A DNA stretch of 64,000 bases from CAWCUZ01 sp963798795 (GTDB lineage Bacteria > Acidobacteriota > Vicinamibacteria > Vicinamibacterales > SCN-69-37). Of the stretch, positions 40,348 to 49,205 are shown in pieces. The notes beneath the pieces are model-generated. The model was given only the letters and a program-made list of their open reading frames with translations, ran no database searches and had not been told where the DNA came from. The position numbers were made by a program, and so were the translations under genes. Positions within the stretch are counted from its first letter, which is position 1. The number at the start of each line of letters is the position of its first letter. The stretch lies in contig CAWCUZ010000006.1 in assembly GCA_963798795.1 (NCBI GenBank), positions 310,001 to 374,000 of the forward strand. Reading direction: 5' to 3'.

Positions 40348-40818
40348 ATGATTCTGGATTACACCGCGATCGAGCGCATCCTCCCGCACCGGTATCCGTT
40401 TCTGCTGGTGGATCGCGTGACGGCGCTCGAACCGGACAAACGTATCGTCGGTGTGAAGAACGTCTCGTTGAACGAGCGTTACCTGTCGCAGGATCCGCAC
40501 GAAGGCCCGGTGCTGCCGCCGACGATTCTCACGGAGGCCGTCGCGCAGGTCGGCGCCATTCTCATCCTGTCCAAGCCCGAGAACCGCGAGAAGCTCATCG
40601 TCTTCATGGGCATCGAACGCGTGCGCTTCCGCCGGCCCGTCCGGCCGGGCGACGTCGTCGAGATCGAAGCGGTCGTCAAGCGGCTGCGCAGCCGGGTGGG
40701 GGTACTGAGCGGGGCCGCCCGGGTGAACGGCGCCGTGGTCTGCAACGGCACGATGTCGTTTGCGCTCGGTCCCGCCGCCGTCACCCACGCCGCGCCGGTC
40801 CAGGAAGATCACACCTAG
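40348..40818 (+). CDS. fabZ: 3-hydroxyacyl-ACP dehydratase FabZ
   Basis: 156 aa hot-dog fold. Catalytic His in ILPHRYPFLLVDRV and Glu in PPTILTEAVAQVGAI, followed by FMGIERVRFRRPVRPGD, the FabZ signature. It removes water from 3-hydroxyacyl-ACP in fatty-acid elongation. TATAGT at 40322-40327 lies 20 nt before the ATG and may be its -10 box. It stands alone here, not in the lpx cluster where fabZ is often found. Confidence 0.92.
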   Translation: MILDYTAIERILPHRYPFLLVDRVTALEPDKRIVGVKNVSLNERYLSQDPHEGPVLPPTILTEAVAQVGAILILSKPENREKLIVFMGIERVRFRRPVRPGDVVEIEAVVKRLRSRVGVLSGAARVNGAVVCNGTMSFALGPAAVTHAAPVQEDHT

Positions 40819-40832
40819 ACCGGGCACGTCGT

Positions 40833-41765
40833 CTACGTCCTGCGTGGTGATCGCTGACGCGCCGGCGGCCGCACGAACATGACGCCGAACAGGATCACGC
40901 CCGCCGCCATCAGCATCCTCGCGTCGAACGGCTCGCCGAGCAGCAGGGTCCCGAGCGCCACGGCAATCACCGGATTGATGTACGTGTAGAGCGAGACGAC
41001 CGCCACCTCGAGATGCTGCAGGGCGTACGAGTACGCAGCAAAGGCGATCAGCGATCCGAACACCGTCAGGTACACCAGCGCGGCAGCCGTGCGGGGCGCG
41101 AAGCTCAGCTGGTGCCATTCGCCGGTGGCCAGCCCGGCGACGAACAGCATCGCACCGCCGAAGATCATCTGCAGCGCGGCCGACCCGAGCACGTCGGCCG
41201 GGAGCACGTGGCGGCGGGTGTAGGCCGATCCCACGGCCCATCCCGCGCAGGCGATCTGCAGCGACACCACGCCGGCGGCGAAGCCCCGCCCGGCCGGTCC
41301 GCCGCGGACGATCTCCGGCCACACGAGCAGCACGATGCCGCCAAAGCCAACGGTCAGCCCCAGCCACTCGCGTGCGTGCAGACGTGAGCCATGCGGCAGC
41401 AGGGCGTCGACGCCCACCATCCAGAACGGGCTGGTTCCGATGAGCACGGCGGTGAGACCCGACGGGACGTACTGCTCGCCCCAGACCACGCCGCCGTTGC
41501 CCAGCATCAACAGAAAGAATCCGAGAATGGCGAGCCCCGCCCAGGATCGCGGGCCGGGCAGCCGGTGGCCGCGCAGGGCGAGGACGATGGCCAGCGCGGC
41601 GCCTCCGGTCGTATAGCGCAGGCCGCCCATCAGGAACGGCGGGATGGTCTCGAGGGCGATCTTGATCGCCAGATAGGTCGTGCCCCAGATCAGGCAGACC
41701 GCGCCCCACGCCAACCAGGCCCGGCGCCGGACGCCAGACGAGGACGACCCCGCCGATGCGGTCAC
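40833..41765 (-). CDS. EamA/DMT-family transporter
   Basis: 310 aa, GTG start at 41765 overlapping the stop of the preceding HD-domain gene (GTGA). Ten hydrophobic helices in two EamA repeats: WGAVCLIWGTTYLAIKIALE and GLRYTTGGAALAIVLALRG in the first, LVYLTVFGSLIAFAAYSYAL and LYTYINPVIAVALGTLLLGE (typical P-V/I-A-x-LG-x-L-LGE) in the second. Metabolite exporter or importer; substrate unknown. Confidence 0.9.
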   Translation of the reverse strand: MTASAGSSSSGVRRRAWLAWGAVCLIWGTTYLAIKIALETIPPFLMGGLRYTTGGAALAIVLALRGHRLPGPRSWAGLAILGFFLLMLGNGGVVWGEQYVPSGLTAVLIGTSPFWMVGVDALLPHGSRLHAREWLGLTVGFGGIVLLVWPEIVRGGPAGRGFAAGVVSLQIACAGWAVGSAYTRRHVLPADVLGSAALQMIFGGAMLFVAGLATGEWHQLSFAPRTAAALVYLTVFGSLIAFAAYSYALQHLEVAVVSLYTYINPVIAVALGTLLLGEPFDARMLMAAGVILFGVMFVRPPARQRSPRRT

Positions 41766-42718
41766 GGCTTGGGCGGCTTGAACAGCACCCGCTCGAGCCT
41801 GCGGTGATACGACGTGAACGGCCCTGCCGAGTCGTCGTCCGCAACGTGGCGCCGGACCTGGTGGAGCGTGGCGTCCAGATCGTCGGCGGCGGCCAGGATG
41901 AAGGCCTCCACCGTCATCGGCTCGACCGGCGAACCGAGTTCCTTGGCGCCGTGATGCGAAAGGATGAGGTGCTCCACCTGCGTCTGCAGGTCGCGAGGGA
42001 ACTCCGGCATCTCGCGGATCACGTCGCGAACCATCCCGACGCCGATCGTGATGTGCCCGACCAGGTTGCCCTCGAGCGAATACGACGTCGACGCCTCGTA
42101 TGACAGTTCCTGCAGCTTGCCGATGTCGTGCAGGACCGCGCCGGTGAGCACGAGGTCGCGATCCGCGTCATACGTCTCGGCCAGCATGGTGGCGACCTGG
42201 ACGATCGTCAGCACGTGCTCGAGCAGCCCGCTGCGATAGGCGTGGTGCACGTGCTGCGCCGCCGGCCACACGCGAAGCCGGTCGCCGTGGCGCTCCACCA
42301 GGCGTGTCAACAGCGCGCGGAGATGCGGGTTCCGCACTTCCTCGATCCGGCCGAGCAGCTCCTGCCACATCTCGTCGGCGGGTCGCGGCGCGCACGGAAT
42401 GCACTCCTCTTCGCGGAACCCGACGTTCGCGTCCTCCGGGATGACCCGCCGGATCTTGTCGACGATCAGCTCCATCCGCTGGTTGAACAGGTTGCTCTTG
42501 CCCTGGACGGCCACGAACTCGCCCCTCTCGAACTGGGCGTCGGCGATCTCGACGTCCTGAAAGACCTTGGCGCCAATCTCGCCGGAAATGTCCTGCAGGA
42601 GCAGCGACAGAAAGGCGCCGCCGTTGCGGCCGGTCCGCCGCTCCTTGCGCGCGCAGAGAAAGAAGCCGGTGCCCGTCGAGGTCGGCTCCAGCTGGGCGAT
42701 ACGAGGCAGTCGTGCCAT
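41762..42718 (-). CDS. OB-fold plus HD-domain 3'-5' exoribonuclease, YhaM-like
   Basis: 318 aa from the ATG at 42718. N-terminal OB-fold (about 15-95: GFFLCARKERRTGRNGGAFL, LLLQDISGEIGAKVF, GEFVAVQGKSNLFN), then an HD domain: VHHAYRSGLLEHVLTIVQ, VLTGAVLHDIGKLQEL (metal His-Asp), GNLVGHITIGVGMV, QVEHLILSHHG and a final FILAAADDLDATLHQVR. This order is that of Bacillus YhaM, a 3'-5' nuclease. Typical length (about 314). Between an SDR (2 nt upstream) and the EamA gene (4-nt overlap). Confidence 0.88.
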   Translation of the reverse strand: MARLPRIAQLEPTSTGTGFFLCARKERRTGRNGGAFLSLLLQDISGEIGAKVFQDVEIADAQFERGEFVAVQGKSNLFNQRMELIVDKIRRVIPEDANVGFREEECIPCAPRPADEMWQELLGRIEEVRNPHLRALLTRLVERHGDRLRVWPAAQHVHHAYRSGLLEHVLTIVQVATMLAETYDADRDLVLTGAVLHDIGKLQELSYEASTSYSLEGNLVGHITIGVGMVRDVIREMPEFPRDLQTQVEHLILSHHGAKELGSPVEPMTVEAFILAAADDLDATLHQVRRHVADDDSAGPFTSYHRRLERVLFKPPKP

Positions 42719-42720
42719 GC

Positions 42721-43545
42721 TCAGCTCCGATCCCCGCCGGCCGGCAGCGAGAGAAAATCGAACGTGCCGCGGCCGAGCCACTGGCCGCCGTCGACGGTCA
42801 GCACTTCGCCCGTGATGTACGAGGCATGCGGCGAGACCAGAAAGGCCACCGCGTCGGCAATTTCCCCGGGCCGGCCCCAGCGGCCGAGCGGCACGCTCCC
42901 GGTGATGCGGTCGACGGCCGCGCGCGTCGACCAGAGTTGACGCGCGGCGCCGGCCGACTCGATTGGTCCCGGCGCGACGGCATTCACGCGGATGCGGTGG
43001 CGCGCCCACTCCACCGCCAGCGTCTGCGTCATCGCCATCACGCCCGCCTTGGCCGAAGCCGAGTGAATCGTGCCGGGGCTGCCCGTCCACGCGTAGTTCG
43101 CCAGGATCGAGACGATCGAACCGCCCCGACCGCGGGCGATCATGTGGCGCCCGACCGCCCGCGAGCAGTAATAGCTGCCGTTCAGCACGATGGAAATGAC
43201 GGCGTTCCAGCCGTTCGGCGAAAGCTCTTCCGCGCGGCAGATGAAGTTGCCGGCCGCGTTGTTCACCAGGATATCGACGCCGCCGAACCGCTCGACCGCG
43301 CGCTCGACCATCCGGTCGATCTGGTCCGGCTGCCGCACGTCCAGCGGCACGGCAAGCACGTCGACGCCCTCCGTCCGGAGCCGCTCGGTGCCGCTGCTCA
43401 GATGGTCGGGGTTGCGGCTCGCGATCACGATGCGGGCGCCCGCGCGTCCGAGCGCCTGCGCCACGGCCAGGCCGATGCCGGTACCGCCGCCGGTCACCAC
43501 CGCAACGCAGCCGTCGAGCACGCGCGACGCAAACACAACCGTCAA
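42721..43545 (-). CDS. SDR oxidoreductase, 2,4-dienoyl-CoA reductase-like
   Basis: 274 aa; start either TTG at 43545 or GTG at 43536 (no ATG in the region). VVTGGGTGIGLAVAQALG cofactor loop; LVNNAAGNFICRAEELSPN and GWNAVISIVLNGSYYCSRAVG are characteristic of the dienoyl-CoA reductase group, as is SASAKAGVMAMTQTLAVEW, where the Lys is kept but the canonical Tyr-X3-Lys Tyr is replaced by Ser; NAVAPGPIESAG follows. NADPH-dependent reduction of unsaturated fatty acyl-CoA is the likely role. Confidence 0.86.
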   Translation of the reverse strand: MTVVFASRVLDGCVAVVTGGGTGIGLAVAQALGRAGARIVIASRNPDHLSSGTERLRTEGVDVLAVPLDVRQPDQIDRMVERAVERFGGVDILVNNAAGNFICRAEELSPNGWNAVISIVLNGSYYCSRAVGRHMIARGRGGSIVSILANYAWTGSPGTIHSASAKAGVMAMTQTLAVEWARHRIRVNAVAPGPIESAGAARQLWSTRAAVDRITGSVPLGRWGRPGEIADAVAFLVSPHASYITGEVLTVDGGQWLGRGTFDFLSLPAGGDRS

Positions 43546-43573
43546 GTGTACTGCCAGATGCTAGAATCGCGAC

Positions 43574-43669
43574 ATGCCGCGACCCGCTTTCGGTGTACCG
43601 TCGCTGCGGCACGCCGCCTCGCCGCTGCCGGCGGCGTGCACCACTCGGGGCGGCGCGAGCCATCCCTGA
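43574..43669 (+). CDS. Possible 31-aa upstream ORF ahead of the hybrid kinase
   Basis: ATG at 43574, 6 nt after a -10-like TAGAAT (43562-43567), giving a leaderless 31-codon frame (MPRPAFGVPSLRHAASPL and on) that ends 9 nt before the kinase ATG. It could couple translation of the kinase. No family resemblance; could be chance. Confidence 0.25.
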   Translation: MPRPAFGVPSLRHAASPLPAACTTRGGASHP

Positions 43670-43678
43670 TCCGATCCG

Positions 43679-45226
43679 ATGCCTGGCGGTTCGTCTCCTG
43701 AAACATCGGCGACCGCACTCGCGAACGACGCGTTCGCCCGGTTGTTCGAAGCGCTCCACGAGGGGCTGTACATCGGGCTGCTCGGCCAGGATCGCACGGC
43801 GACGCTGGCCGCCAATCCGCATCTCAAGCTGATGTTCGGCTGGGCCGACGACGCACCCGAATCGGAGGTGCGTCCGTTCGACCCCGATCGCTTCGTGGAC
43901 GAGCAGGCCCGTGCCGGGTTCGTCCGGCAGCTCACCGGGAGCGGTCTTGCCCACAATCACCTGCTGCGCCTGCGCCGCGCCGACGGCTCTTCGATGTGGG
44001 TCGAGGTCACGGCGCGCGCCGAATCGATTTCCACGTCCGCGCTGCGCGTCGAGGCGCTGATGCGCGACGTGACCGAGCGCAAGAAGCTGCAGGACCAGGC
44101 GCGCGACCTGTTCCACCAGCTCGCCCAGGCGGAAAAGCTGGCCGCGCTGGGCCAGACGATGTCGGGTGTGGCGCACGAGCTGAACAACCCGCTGGCGACG
44201 ATCCTCGCCTGCGCGGAGCGGCTGACGGGCCGGCGGGTCGACGAACTGACGCGGCGCGACCTCGACGCCATTCACAACGCCGCCGACCGAGCCGCCCGCA
44301 TCGTCCGCAACCTGCAGACGTTCGCCCGCAAGCGCCACACGACCCGGACGATGGTGGACCTGAACCAGGTGGTGCGCGAAACCCTCGCCATCCGCGCCTA
44401 CGAACAGCGGGTCGCCAACGTCGTGATCCTCGAGGCGCTCGCCGCGGGCCTGCCCGCCATCTTCGCAGACCCGCACCAGATTCAGCAGGTGCTGCTCAAC
44501 CTCATCATCAACGCCGAGCAGGCGATGATCGGCGCGCACGGCCGCGGCACGCTCATCCTGCGGTCGTGGCACGACCTCGAACGGGACGCCGTCGTGCTCG
44601 AAGTCCACGACGACGGCCCGGGCGTGCCGGGAGAGGTGCAGCTCAAGATTTTCGATCCGTTCTTCACGACGAAGCCGGTCGGCAAGGGCACGGGCCTGGG
44701 GCTCACCGTTGCGTTCGCCATCGCGCAGGAGCATGGCGGCCGGATGACGGTCAGGTCATCGCCCGGCGGCGGCGCGTCGTTCCTGCTGGAGCTGCCGGTG
44801 GGCGGCGGACAGATTCGCTTCGCCGAACCGAGCCGGGCCGCGCAGGCGCCCGACGTCCCCAGGGGCACCCGCGCGCTCGTCGTCGAAGACGAGGTCGCGC
44901 TGGGCGCCGCGGTCGCCGACACGCTGACCGACGAGGGATTCCAGGTGGACCGCGCCGAGGACGGCGAGGAAGCGCTGGCCTGTATCCGGACCCACGCCTA
45001 TGACGTGGTGATCTGCGACTTGAAGATGCCGAAGGTGGACGGCATGACCCTGTTCCGCCAGCTCTCCGTCGAGATGCCGCAGGTGGCCGACCGGCTCGTC
45101 TTCGTCACCGGCGACGTGGCCGGAACGGAAGCGGAACGCTTTCTCGAGGAGAGCGGCTGCCGCTGGCTGGCCAAGCCGTTCCGGCTGAGCGATCTCGTGC
45201 GCGTCGCGCGCGAGACCGTCAGCTAG
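43679..45226 (+). CDS. PAS-HisKA-HATPase-REC hybrid histidine kinase
   Basis: 515 aa, no membrane segment. PAS domain about 15-130 (LFEALHEGLYIGLLGQD; ALMRDVTERKKLQ), HisKA with phospho-His about 166 (MSGVAHELNNPLATI), HATPase_c about 240-390 (LNLIINAEQAM as N box, DDGPGVPGEV, GKGTGLGLTVAFAI), then a C-terminal receiver domain about 397-515 with phospho-acceptor near D447 (VVICDLKMPKVDG) and switch Lys (RWLAKPFRL). A soluble hybrid kinase that needs a phosphotransfer partner or acts by its own receiver. Its stop overlaps the convergent sigma-factor stop (CTAG). Confidence 0.92.
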   Translation: MPGGSSPETSATALANDAFARLFEALHEGLYIGLLGQDRTATLAANPHLKLMFGWADDAPESEVRPFDPDRFVDEQARAGFVRQLTGSGLAHNHLLRLRRADGSSMWVEVTARAESISTSALRVEALMRDVTERKKLQDQARDLFHQLAQAEKLAALGQTMSGVAHELNNPLATILACAERLTGRRVDELTRRDLDAIHNAADRAARIVRNLQTFARKRHTTRTMVDLNQVVRETLAIRAYEQRVANVVILEALAAGLPAIFADPHQIQQVLLNLIINAEQAMIGAHGRGTLILRSWHDLERDAVVLEVHDDGPGVPGEVQLKIFDPFFTTKPVGKGTGLGLTVAFAIAQEHGGRMTVRSSPGGGASFLLELPVGGGQIRFAEPSRAAQAPDVPRGTRALVVEDEVALGAAVADTLTDEGFQVDRAEDGEEALACIRTHAYDVVICDLKMPKVDGMTLFRQLSVEMPQVADRLVFVTGDVAGTEAERFLEESGCRWLAKPFRLSDLVRVARETVS

Positions 45227-46059
45227 GCGACGGCGCGGCCGTCGTGCGGCGGCGAGGGTTGGCGCAGCCGGGCGTCGATGCGCGGGATCGGACGCTTGCG
45301 CGCCATGCGCGGACGCGTCGTCTTGGCGACGAGTTTCGGCGTCTGCGGCTGGCCAATCGCGAGGATCTTGCGCAGCCGCTGCATCGCGCGTGCGTGCAGC
45401 TGGGAGACGCGCGATTCGTTGACGCCGATCTGCTCGCCGATCTCCTTCATCGTCGCTTCACCGAAGTAGTAGAGACTCACGATGCGGCGCTCGCGGACCG
45501 GCAGGCGGTCGAGGGCGGCACGCACGCGCGCGCGAATTTCGGTTTGTTCGTAGAGACGGTCAGGCGACGGCGGCTCGCTCGGGACGAGCACGGCCGGCAG
45601 CGACGCGCTGTTCAGGGAATCGACGTTGGCGAGCGGCGAGGTCGACTCGATGGTGTTGATGCGGACGATCGTCCGCTCGAGCCGCGCTTCGTCGGCGCCG
45701 ACCCGGCGCGCCAGGTCCGACAGGGTCGGCTCCGCGCCCAGCTCCCGGCGCAGTTCCTCGCGCGCGGCCTCGAGCTCGCGCCGGACGCGGCGAACGCCGC
45801 GCGGCCACGCGTCGCGCCGGAGGGCGTCGATCATCGCTCCGCGAACGCGGCGTTCCGCGAAGGTCTCGAACTTGATGCCGCGCGTGCCGTCGAACCGGTG
45901 CGCCGCGTCGATGAGACCCAGGACGCCGTCCTGCACGAGGTCGCCCAGGTCGATTGAGTGCGGCATGGTGGACGCCATCCGGCGCGCCAACGACTCCACG
46001 AACGGCAGTCCGGCGGCGACGAGATCGTGCTGGTGATCGGCCAACGGCGCGCGCTGCAT
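45223..46059 (-). CDS. FliA/WhiG-type (sigma-28) RNA polymerase sigma factor
   Basis: 278 aa from the ATG at 46059, which has a strong Shine-Dalgarno (GAGGAGG); a TTG 27 nt upstream is less likely. Region 2: HSIDLGDLVQDGVLGLIDAAH with FDGTRGIKFETFAERRVRGA; region 3: EPTLSDLARRVGADEARLE; region 4: RRIVSLYYFGEATMKEIGEQ then IGVNESRVSQLHARAMQRL. It has the FliA/WhiG architecture (regions 2-3-4, no region 1). No flagellar genes are nearby, so it may control another regulon. An Arg/Pro-rich C-terminal tail of about 40 residues is extra. Two candidate alternative-sigma promoters precede it. Confidence 0.92.
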   Translation of the reverse strand: MQRAPLADHQHDLVAAGLPFVESLARRMASTMPHSIDLGDLVQDGVLGLIDAAHRFDGTRGIKFETFAERRVRGAMIDALRRDAWPRGVRRVRRELEAAREELRRELGAEPTLSDLARRVGADEARLERTIVRINTIESTSPLANVDSLNSASLPAVLVPSEPPSPDRLYEQTEIRARVRAALDRLPVRERRIVSLYYFGEATMKEIGEQIGVNESRVSQLHARAMQRLRKILAIGQPQTPKLVAKTTRPRMARKRPIPRIDARLRQPSPPHDGRAVA

Positions 46060-46106
46060 CTGAGCCTCCTCGGGCCCGGTGAACAAGAGCCGGGGATGGA
46101 GGCAAG

Positions 46107-46122
46107 CGCAACAGCGATGCCA
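46107..46122 (-). promoter_or_regulatory. Candidate sigma-54 promoter upstream of the sigma factor gene
   Basis: TGGCATCGCTGTTGCG on the minus strand matches TGGCAC-N5-TTGC with exact GG-GC spacing. Predicted start about 46095, 36 nt before the ATG. An NtrC-type activator with a GAFTGA loop is encoded 0.8 kb away. Confidence 0.4.
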
Positions 46123-46162
46123 GCATTGGAAGATCGGTGGACACCACCGGGTTCGGGCGCGC

Positions 46163-46189
46163 TTATGTGCCCTTAAGTCTTCTACTTTG
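46163..46189 (-). promoter_or_regulatory. Candidate sigma-28 promoter upstream of the sigma factor gene
   Basis: Minus strand: CAAAGTAG, exactly 11 nt, GCACATAA. Consensus is TAAAGTTT-N11-GCCGATAA (5/8 and 6/8 matches). Would allow autoregulation of the FliA/WhiG-type gene. The rest of 46060-46361 shows nothing clear. Confidence 0.35.
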
Positions 46190-46361
46190 TTCTTCTTACA
46201 GCTGCACCGATCACTGTGAAGAGGCGTGAAAGCACGTGCCGAAGCGTGCCGGAATTCGTCAAGTCGATGACAGAACCGTCAGGGCAGTCAATTGTTTGAC
46301 GGACGGGAAAACTCGCGTGGGAGGGCAATTCGCAGCCGGGTTGCGAGCTGGATGTCGGAGT

Positions 46362-46574
46362 TCAGCGCCCGAGCGCGGATGGATCGGCGAGGCGTCGGAT
46401 GTCCTGGATCAGCGCGATGGCGTCGAGAGCCGACGCCACGACCTGGCCGGCCCGCGCGCGATGGGCGTCATCGCCGAGCCGTTTTTCGAGCAGCTCGGCA
46501 TTGGCCAGGATCACGCCCAACTGGTTGTTGAGCCGGTGGAAGAGAAGACTCAGTGGCGAGTCGGGGGTCTGCAC
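46362..46574 (-). CDS. Small HisKA-like (kinase dimerisation domain only) protein
   Basis: 70 aa from a GTG at 46574 with GGGAAGG just upstream. Sequence LSLLFHRLNNQLGVILANAE followed by LLEKRLGDDAHRARAG and ALDAIALIQDIRRLAD copies the H-box helix hairpin of histidine kinases (His-X-Leu-Asn-Asn), but no ATP-binding domain follows. It could serve as a phosphotransfer or decoy dimerisation module, or be a remnant. It lies 22 nt downstream of the HTH gene, same strand, and upstream of the sigma factor gene. Confidence 0.6.
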   Translation of the reverse strand: MQTPDSPLSLLFHRLNNQLGVILANAELLEKRLGDDAHRARAGQVVASALDAIALIQDIRRLADPSALGR

Positions 46575-46596
46575 GCCTTCCCCACCCGGCCGCGCG

Positions 46597-46809
46597 CTAG
46601 GCACCGCGCGACAGCCGTTCGCTCCACCCACCCTCGGGAGTGCCGGGTTCGCGCCACAGGGTGTCGACGAAGATTCGAACCGACCCGCCGGCGGTCCGGA
46701 CGTACTCGACTTTCCCGCCCGCAATCCAGTTGTAGATCGTGCGGCGGCTGACCCCGACCAGCTCGCAGGCTCGGGGGATCGACACGGTCTTGCGGTCAAG
46801 CATCATCAT
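46597..46809 (-). CDS. Excisionase-type (MerR-like winged helix) DNA-binding protein
   Basis: 70 aa. VSIPRACELVGVSRRTIYNW and IAGGKVEYVRTAGGSVRIFV form the helix-turn-helix plus wing of the excisionase/BldC-type family (DNA-binding domain with no effector domain). Starts possible at the three successive ATGs 46809, 46806 and 46803. It probably regulates transcription rather than recombination, as no integrase is present. Divergent from the NtrC-type regulator across 150 nt. Confidence 0.8.
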   Translation of the reverse strand: MMMLDRKTVSIPRACELVGVSRRTIYNWIAGGKVEYVRTAGGSVRIFVDTLWREPGTPEGGWSERLSRGA

Positions 46810-46959
46810 CGGTTGCTCTCGACGGCCGCGGCCTCCGGGCGGCGGCCGAACGATCCTCAATACGGTTCGCCCGGAACTATCGGCGGGCTCTGTCGACGAC
46901 TGTAGAGGGTCGCTGCACCGACCCCGACTCACGTATGTCAAAATGCCGTCACGACACGC

Positions 46960-48348
<1,389 letters not shown>

Positions 48349-48365
48349 AAGACAGGGCTGAATCG

Positions 48366-48827
48366 ATGGCTGCACCGCGCGCGTTCTGGGTCATCCTGGC
48401 CGGTCCGACGCCCACCGCCTTCAGAGCGCGCGACCGGGACACGCTGCTGCCAACGCTCCGACAGCTCCAACGGACTCAACCCGACGTCACCCTGCGCTGG
48501 TTCGAGCGTGGCCGCGTCTGGGAATCGCCGGAGCAGGCGCGCGAGGCGCAGCGCGCGGTCGAGCGGGCTCGCCGCGAAAGAGGGCCGGACTGGCGCCCAG
48601 GAGGCGCTCACGCCGATCCACGTGCCCGGTTCAAATTGACGCGAGACCAGAAGCGCGCCCGATTCAAGCAACGGTCCAGGGGACCGGCGGACAAGCCAGT
48701 TTCGCACGGTCCTCCCGGTCCTCCCGGTCCTCCTCGTCCTCCCCGTCCGACCGGCAGGCCGCCTGGACGTCGTGGTCGCCCGACCAGCTCGCATGGCCGT
48801 CCGCCAAGGCGCCGCGGACCGAAATGA
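48366..48827 (+). CDS. Small protein with basic, Pro-rich repeat tail, unknown function
   Basis: 153 aa from the ATG at 48366, 17 nt after the NtrC gene. Residues 1-75 (FWVILAGPTPTAFRARDRDT, LLPTLRQLQRTQPDVTLRWF, then RGRVWESPEQAREAQR) look like a conserved small domain; the remaining half is Arg/Pro/Gly-rich (GPPGPPGPPRPPRP), coded by tandem GGTCCTCCC-type 9-mers at 48711-48753, and would be disordered and nucleic-acid-binding in character. Its stop overlaps the next start (ATGA). No family assigned. Confidence 0.6.
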   Translation: MAAPRAFWVILAGPTPTAFRARDRDTLLPTLRQLQRTQPDVTLRWFERGRVWESPEQAREAQRAVERARRERGPDWRPGGAHADPRARFKLTRDQKRARFKQRSRGPADKPVSHGPPGPPGPPRPPRPTGRPPGRRGRPTSSHGRPPRRRGPK

Positions 48828-49174
48828 TCTTGCACATCGTTCTTTTCGAACCGAAGCCAGACGTTACGCAACTCGAGCGCGAGGGATTCATCGAGGCTCT
48901 CCGAACCTCATGCCGATCGATTCAAGCAGTCCAGAGAGTCATCGTTGGTCGTAGAAGAACAATAGGTGTAGAGTACGAAAAAATAGGGCTCAACACCTAT
49001 CAGTATGGTGCCGTTCTCGAGTTCGAGAATGTCGAGGGCCTATCGACGTACCTCCACCATGGTTCGCATGAAGCTCTGGCAAAAATGTTCTGGGAATACT
49101 GCGAACGAACGCTAATCTATGACCTTGAGAGCGACTCAGGGTGGCTTGTTGACGCCGATGGTTTGGTCTTATAG
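48824..49174 (+). CDS. Dabb-family (stress-responsive A/B barrel) protein
   Basis: 116 aa. MILHIVLFEPKPDVTQLERE opens with the conserved strand and His of ferredoxin-like Dabb proteins; YGAVLEFENVEGLSTYLHHG and HEALAKMFWEYCERTLIYDL complete the alpha-beta pattern. Dabb proteins dimerise and bind small hydrophobic ligands; role here unknown. Visibly lower GC and more A/T-ending codons than its neighbours, as is the short spacer after it (49175-49205), suggesting recent acquisition. Confidence 0.75.
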   Translation: MILHIVLFEPKPDVTQLEREGFIEALRTSCRSIQAVQRVIVGRRRTIGVEYEKIGLNTYQYGAVLEFENVEGLSTYLHHGSHEALAKMFWEYCERTLIYDLESDSGWLVDADGLVL

Positions 49175-49205
49175 CCTATAACGTGACGAAGGTACATGAT
49201 TAGTG

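Noticed and set aside
41762..44734. 990-codon minus-strand frame
   Set aside because: Only its last third (YhaM-like gene from 42718) is real; the rest is a shadow of the SDR and of the kinase on the other strand.
46597..46809. Excisionase of an integrated phage or plasmid
   Set aside because: No integrase, attachment site or phage genes nearby; context is purely regulatory, so a transcription-factor role is more likely.
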